The notes beneath the pieces are model-generated. The model saw nothing but the letters and a program-made list of their open reading frames with translations. It searched no databases and was not told the DNA's origin. The position numbers and the translations under genes are program-made. DNA of 8,865 nucleotides. Origin: Elusimicrobiota bacterium. Lineage in GTDB: Bacteria > Elusimicrobiota > Elusimicrobia > Elusimicrobiales > UBA9959. Below are positions 6,494 to 8,865 of this stretch, piece after piece (within the stretch, counting starts at the first letter, position 1; every line of letters begins with the position of its first letter). The stretch lies in the NCBI GenBank assembly GCA_030639665.1, contig DAOWCC010000098.1, forward strand, positions 1 through 8,865. The letters run 5' to 3'.

Positions 6494-7936
6494 TTATTGC
6501 GCCCAAACCTCATCCGTCCAGGTCAAGAATTCATCCCAGAGACTGGCCTTTGAAAGAGACAGGTCGGAATATTTTGTTGTAAAAAGCGATGACAGATCAA
6601 TTGCCAGCGTTTTTTTGTTTTTTCTTGTCATTTCTATGGCTATGCCGCCGACATTTGAATAGTCATAGCTGTTTATTTTGTCGCCGTTTATTCCCACTTT
6701 TCTGATTACAAGTTCGGTGTTTATAAAATTCATTAAATCTTCCGCGGCTTGTATCGTGTCGTGAGAACTTGGTTTATCAACGATGAGTTTTACAGTTACG
6801 AGCTTTGTGAAATTATATAAATCCACATAAGAGGAGAGCATTTTTTCTTTATCTTTGGCATCAATGCTTGTAAATCTTATTACATGCTCTATCGCGTATT
6901 TTACCGCGTCCGTGTCATTGTTTCTCATTGCGGCGCTCGCGAAACGATCAAGATGATAGGGAAGGTTGTTTAATGCCTGAGGTCTGATTGTGGAAAGGGT
7001 GGCTCCCACTGCATCCAAAGGAACGGTTATCGGACCAAGTTCCATTCCTTCATTATAAAATTCACGGTACCAACTCATGAGAAAATCGCTTATTTCTCTA
7101 TCGCTGAAAGAGGTATCGGCGTTCATAAAATTTAACAATCTTTTATAATCAAAACCCTGAGCTAGCATGGTTTCTTCGGAACCGATTAAAAGACCGATAT
7201 TATCTTTCACCTCATAGGCGATTTCCGCCATTTGCATAAGGCAGGCATTCATCATAAGGATGTCAATGTAACCGGTTTCTTTGAATATTTCACCCAGTTC
7301 AAGGGTTTTTACATAGTTTTTTGTTTCATCGTCAAATAAAATTCCTTTGCTTGTGCCAGTGCCGCCTGTATGGTTATCAAGATTCGGATCAAGCCATCCC
7401 AGGCCGTGATTCCAAAGCACGAGCATATATTTTTTGGCGGGGAAATTGGTTTTTGACCATTTAACGAAATCCACAACTTCTTTATAATCGCCCATATCGG
7501 CATTTTTGAATTTCTCGTAAACAACTTCGTCTTTAGAGAAAAAACCGTTTTTCTTTTTTATCAGCATTCTCTTTGTTTTTTTGCCCGCCGCTCCGTATTC
7601 CACAACCACATTAACTTTATCGGTTGTGCCGACCTTTTTCATTTCGGCGATATCTTTTTGGGAGAATTTTCCCGTTAGGCCGAGAAATTTTTTTTCACTT
7701 AAATCATTTTTAGCGTTCATAAAAACCATGACGGTCCATTCTTTTGCGTCCAGGGGTTCCGGCTTTGGTTTTTTTATCCAATCAAAAATACCTTTTTGGT
7801 TTAATTCATCGGAAAATTCGATGTCGCTTGCGGTCATTGCATTTAAATTAAAGTCATTTTGCGCTTTAGCGTTTGAAACATGGAAAAATAAAAATGTTAC
7901 TGTCAGTACCGCTACTTTCATCATTGTTTTTTGCAT
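6494..7936 (-). CDS. secreted C11 (clostripain-like) cysteine peptidase, S1-pocket variant
   Basis: A 480-residue clan CD peptidase. The N-terminus is a Sec signal peptide: basic start, hydrophobic core at about 7-20, and AKA at 23-25 with likely cleavage before Q26. The catalytic domain opens with EWTVMVFMNAKNDL at 66-79, a family hallmark. The dyad is H177 (VLWNHGLGW) and C232 (NACLMQ). Relatives cut after Arg or Lys and often self-process at a basic residue between His and Cys; the Lys-bearing loop at about 195-210 is a candidate. The family's Asp two residues before the Cys (DAC), assigned to the S1 pocket in the structure of PmC11, is Asn here (N230, codon AAT), so specificity may differ. 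The usual EPGxG(W/Y) stretch after the Cys is MLAQGF at 257-262. The protein is complete, ending in a typical WDEFLTW segment. ATG7936 has GAGGAG eight bases upstream. The substrate is unknown. Confidence 0.9.
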   Translation of the reverse strand: MQKTMMKVAVLTVTFLFFHVSNAKAQNDFNLNAMTASDIEFSDELNQKGIFDWIKKPKPEPLDAKEWTVMVFMNAKNDLSEKKFLGLTGKFSQKDIAEMKKVGTTDKVNVVVEYGAAGKKTKRMLIKKKNGFFSKDEVVYEKFKNADMGDYKEVVDFVKWSKTNFPAKKYMLVLWNHGLGWLDPNLDNHTGGTGTSKGILFDDETKNYVKTLELGEIFKETGYIDILMMNACLMQMAEIAYEVKDNIGLLIGSEETMLAQGFDYKRLLNFMNADTSFSDREISDFLMSWYREFYNEGMELGPITVPLDAVGATLSTIRPQALNNLPYHLDRFASAAMRNNDTDAVKYAIEHVIRFTSIDAKDKEKMLSSYVDLYNFTKLVTVKLIVDKPSSHDTIQAAEDLMNFINTELVIRKVGINGDKINSYDYSNVGGIAIEMTRKNKKTLAIDLSSLFTTKYSDLSLSKASLWDEFLTWTDEVWAQ

Positions 7937-7944
7937 TCAGTACT

Positions 7945-7950
7945 CTCCTC
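7945..7950 (-). promoter_or_regulatory. ribosome binding site of the complete C11 peptidase
   Basis: On the - strand GAGGAG lies eight bases before ATG7936. It supports that start over the in-frame ATGs five and six codons further in (M5, M6), which would shorten the signal peptide n-region. Confidence 0.8.
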
Positions 7951-7962
7951 TACCTTTGTTAA

Positions 7963-7992
7963 GGTATACTTACAGTTTAGCTTGTTTCACAA
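7963..7992 (-). promoter_or_regulatory. candidate promoter of the complete C11 peptidase
   Basis: On the - strand TTGTGA (7992-7987) and TATACC (7968-7963) are 18 bases apart and resemble a sigma-70 -35/-10 pair, 27 bases before the start codon. A small dyad, TAAG-N5-CTTA (7972-7960), covers the -10 and could be an operator or chance. A terminator upstream (8083-8113) makes a separate promoter in this gap likely. Confidence 0.35.
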
Positions 7993-8082
7993 ATTTTTGG
8001 CAGTGTCTTAGGACCCTTTCCCTTATAGGCAATTTGGGTCGAAAAAATCAGTGTTTAAAGTCAGCGCGTTTTAAATATAAAA

Positions 8083-8113
8083 AAAGAGCCGGCTGAATTT
8101 TGTTCGGCCCTTT
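8083..8113 (-). terminator. intrinsic terminator after the upstream C11 peptidase
   Basis: Read on the - strand, 8113-8105 pairs with 8091-8083 (nine pairs including one G-T) around a 13-base loop, and a T run follows (complement of the A-rich stretch at 8079-8085). It begins 22 bases past the stop codon of the upstream peptidase and separates the two peptidase transcripts. Confidence 0.7.
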
Positions 8114-8135
8114 CAAATTTGCAAATACTTTGGAT

Positions 8136-8865
8136 TTATTTCGCCAAATACCATTTTATAAACTCATCCCAATTTGAATCCTTTGCCCATTTAAGATCAT
8201 CATAGTCATTATCATAAGAATCTTCCGGCAAATAAACCGCTATGCCGTGCGAATTTGAATAATCTTTAGGACTCCACCAGCCACTGACTGAACTATTCCA
8301 CCTATTATAAGCAACCATGTTTTCCTTAATATAATTCATAAGAACTTCGCCTTTTTCTTTTACGGCGGCATTGTTTGTCTTATCGCCGATAATGCTTACA
8401 AAATGGTATAAGTCTTTATTGTCCTTCATGGTATAATTTTGCGTGTTTAAAACTGCGCTTTTAACTGTTTTTTTGTCTCCTGCTTTAGTTATAGCGGATA
8501 TCCAATCATCCATTAATATACGGAATTTTGGCAATGTTGAAGTTTTAATAAAGCTTTGTGTATAAGCGAAGTTAAAATCTTGATACTGGTTGGAATAAGA
8601 ATCAACGAGAACTTTTGCCGCCTGATAAGCCATAATTTCGGGATTGGAAACTATCATTTCAATCATTGTATTATAGGTATATCCGTCGCCCGGTTCGGGT
8701 CCTTCGGACCCTACTATATAGGTGATATTGTCTTTTATTTCATAATCAATAGAGGTCATCTGCATCAAGCAAGCGTCGGAAGCGTAAACATCAAGTTTAC
8801 CGATTTCATTAAGCGCCATGCCAAGTTGAGGTGTGGTGAAATGATTATCAGTTTCTTCATCATAA
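8136..8865 (-). CDS. C11 (clostripain-like) cysteine peptidase, 5' end outside window
   Basis: The last 242 residues of a C11 peptidase; the reading frame stays open to the window edge (first visible residues YDEETDNHF), so the internal Met at 8819 is not the start. The catalytic Cys is visible in SDACLMQM (codon 8769-8771), with the family S1-pocket Asp two residues earlier (8775-8777). The signal peptide, if any, and the catalytic His lie beyond the window. GSEGPEPGDGYTY follows the Cys and is closer to the family norm than the neighbour's version. Farther on are SHGIAVYLP and a terminal WDEFIKWYLAK, both usual C11 landmarks. The stretch around the Cys aligns closely with the downstream paralogue (ACLMQM, then Y-E-V/I-K-D-N-I, then GSE), showing tandem duplication with divergence. 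It probably cuts after Arg or Lys. Substrate unknown. Confidence 0.88.
   Translation of the reverse strand, partial: YDEETDNHFTTPQLGMALNEIGKLDVYASDACLMQMTSIDYEIKDNITYIVGSEGPEPGDGYTYNTMIEMIVSNPEIMAYQAAKVLVDSYSNQYQDFNFAYTQSFIKTSTLPKFRILMDDWISAITKAGDKKTVKSAVLNTQNYTMKDNKDLYHFVSIIGDKTNNAAVKEKGEVLMNYIKENMVAYNRWNSSVSGWWSPKDYSNSHGIAVYLPEDSYDNDYDDLKWAKDSNWDEFIKWYLAK

Noticed and set aside
7581..8096. + strand open frame of 171 codons
   Set aside because: Antisense to the N-terminal part of the C11 peptidase and runs through its promoter gap; Phe/Ser-rich shadow translation with no ribosome site.
8817..8819. Met codon at 8819 as the start of the upstream C11 peptidase
   Set aside because: The frame is open past it to the window edge with family-like residues (YDEETDNHF), and a start there would leave out the catalytic His region. 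It is an internal Met of a partial gene.

Overview
This is an AT-rich bacterial window with tightly packed housekeeping genes on the + strand and two peptidase genes on the - strand. The organism cannot be named from the sequence alone. The layout (a methionine synthase with its activation domain as a separate protein, a secreted clostripain-type peptidase, frequent TTG/GTG starts with good Shine-Dalgarno sites) fits a deep-branching or uncultured bacterial phylum. Elusimicrobiota or a similar lineage is only a weak guess.

Positions 1-459 hold no convincing gene. The stretch is full of short direct and inverted repeats and looks like a decayed dispersed repeat or MITE-like insertion just upstream of prfB.

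Positions 460-5762 form a tight four-gene + strand operon. prfB encodes peptide chain release factor 2, has no programmed frameshift, and overlaps the next gene by an ATGA. It is followed by a TatD-family metal-dependent hydrolase. Next is a cobalamin-dependent methionine synthase lacking its reactivation domain, starting at a TTG one base after the tatD stop. Last is a separate protein that is the missing MetH activation domain. The last two genes together make one complete, reactivatable methionine synthase, as in Thermotoga maritima (TM0268/TM0269).

Positions 5763-5917 form a short leader with two mutually exclusive hairpins and a TATAAT box, followed by coaD (phosphopantetheine adenylyltransferase, coenzyme A synthesis) from a GTG start with a very strong Shine-Dalgarno site. 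A symmetrical hairpin at 6427-6458, with A-tract and T-tract on either side, can end transcription from both directions.

Positions 6494-8865 carry two tandem - strand genes for C11 (clostripain-like) cysteine peptidases. The downstream copy is complete, with a signal peptide and a His/Cys dyad, but has Asn where the family has the Asp of the S1 pocket. The upstream copy runs off the window end, keeps that Asp, and has its own terminator. They look like a diverged tandem duplication. No CRISPR array, prophage, defence system, rRNA or tRNA was seen. The points most worth following are the peptidase pocket change, the repeat-rich region before prfB, and the UGA-coupled prfB/tatD junction.
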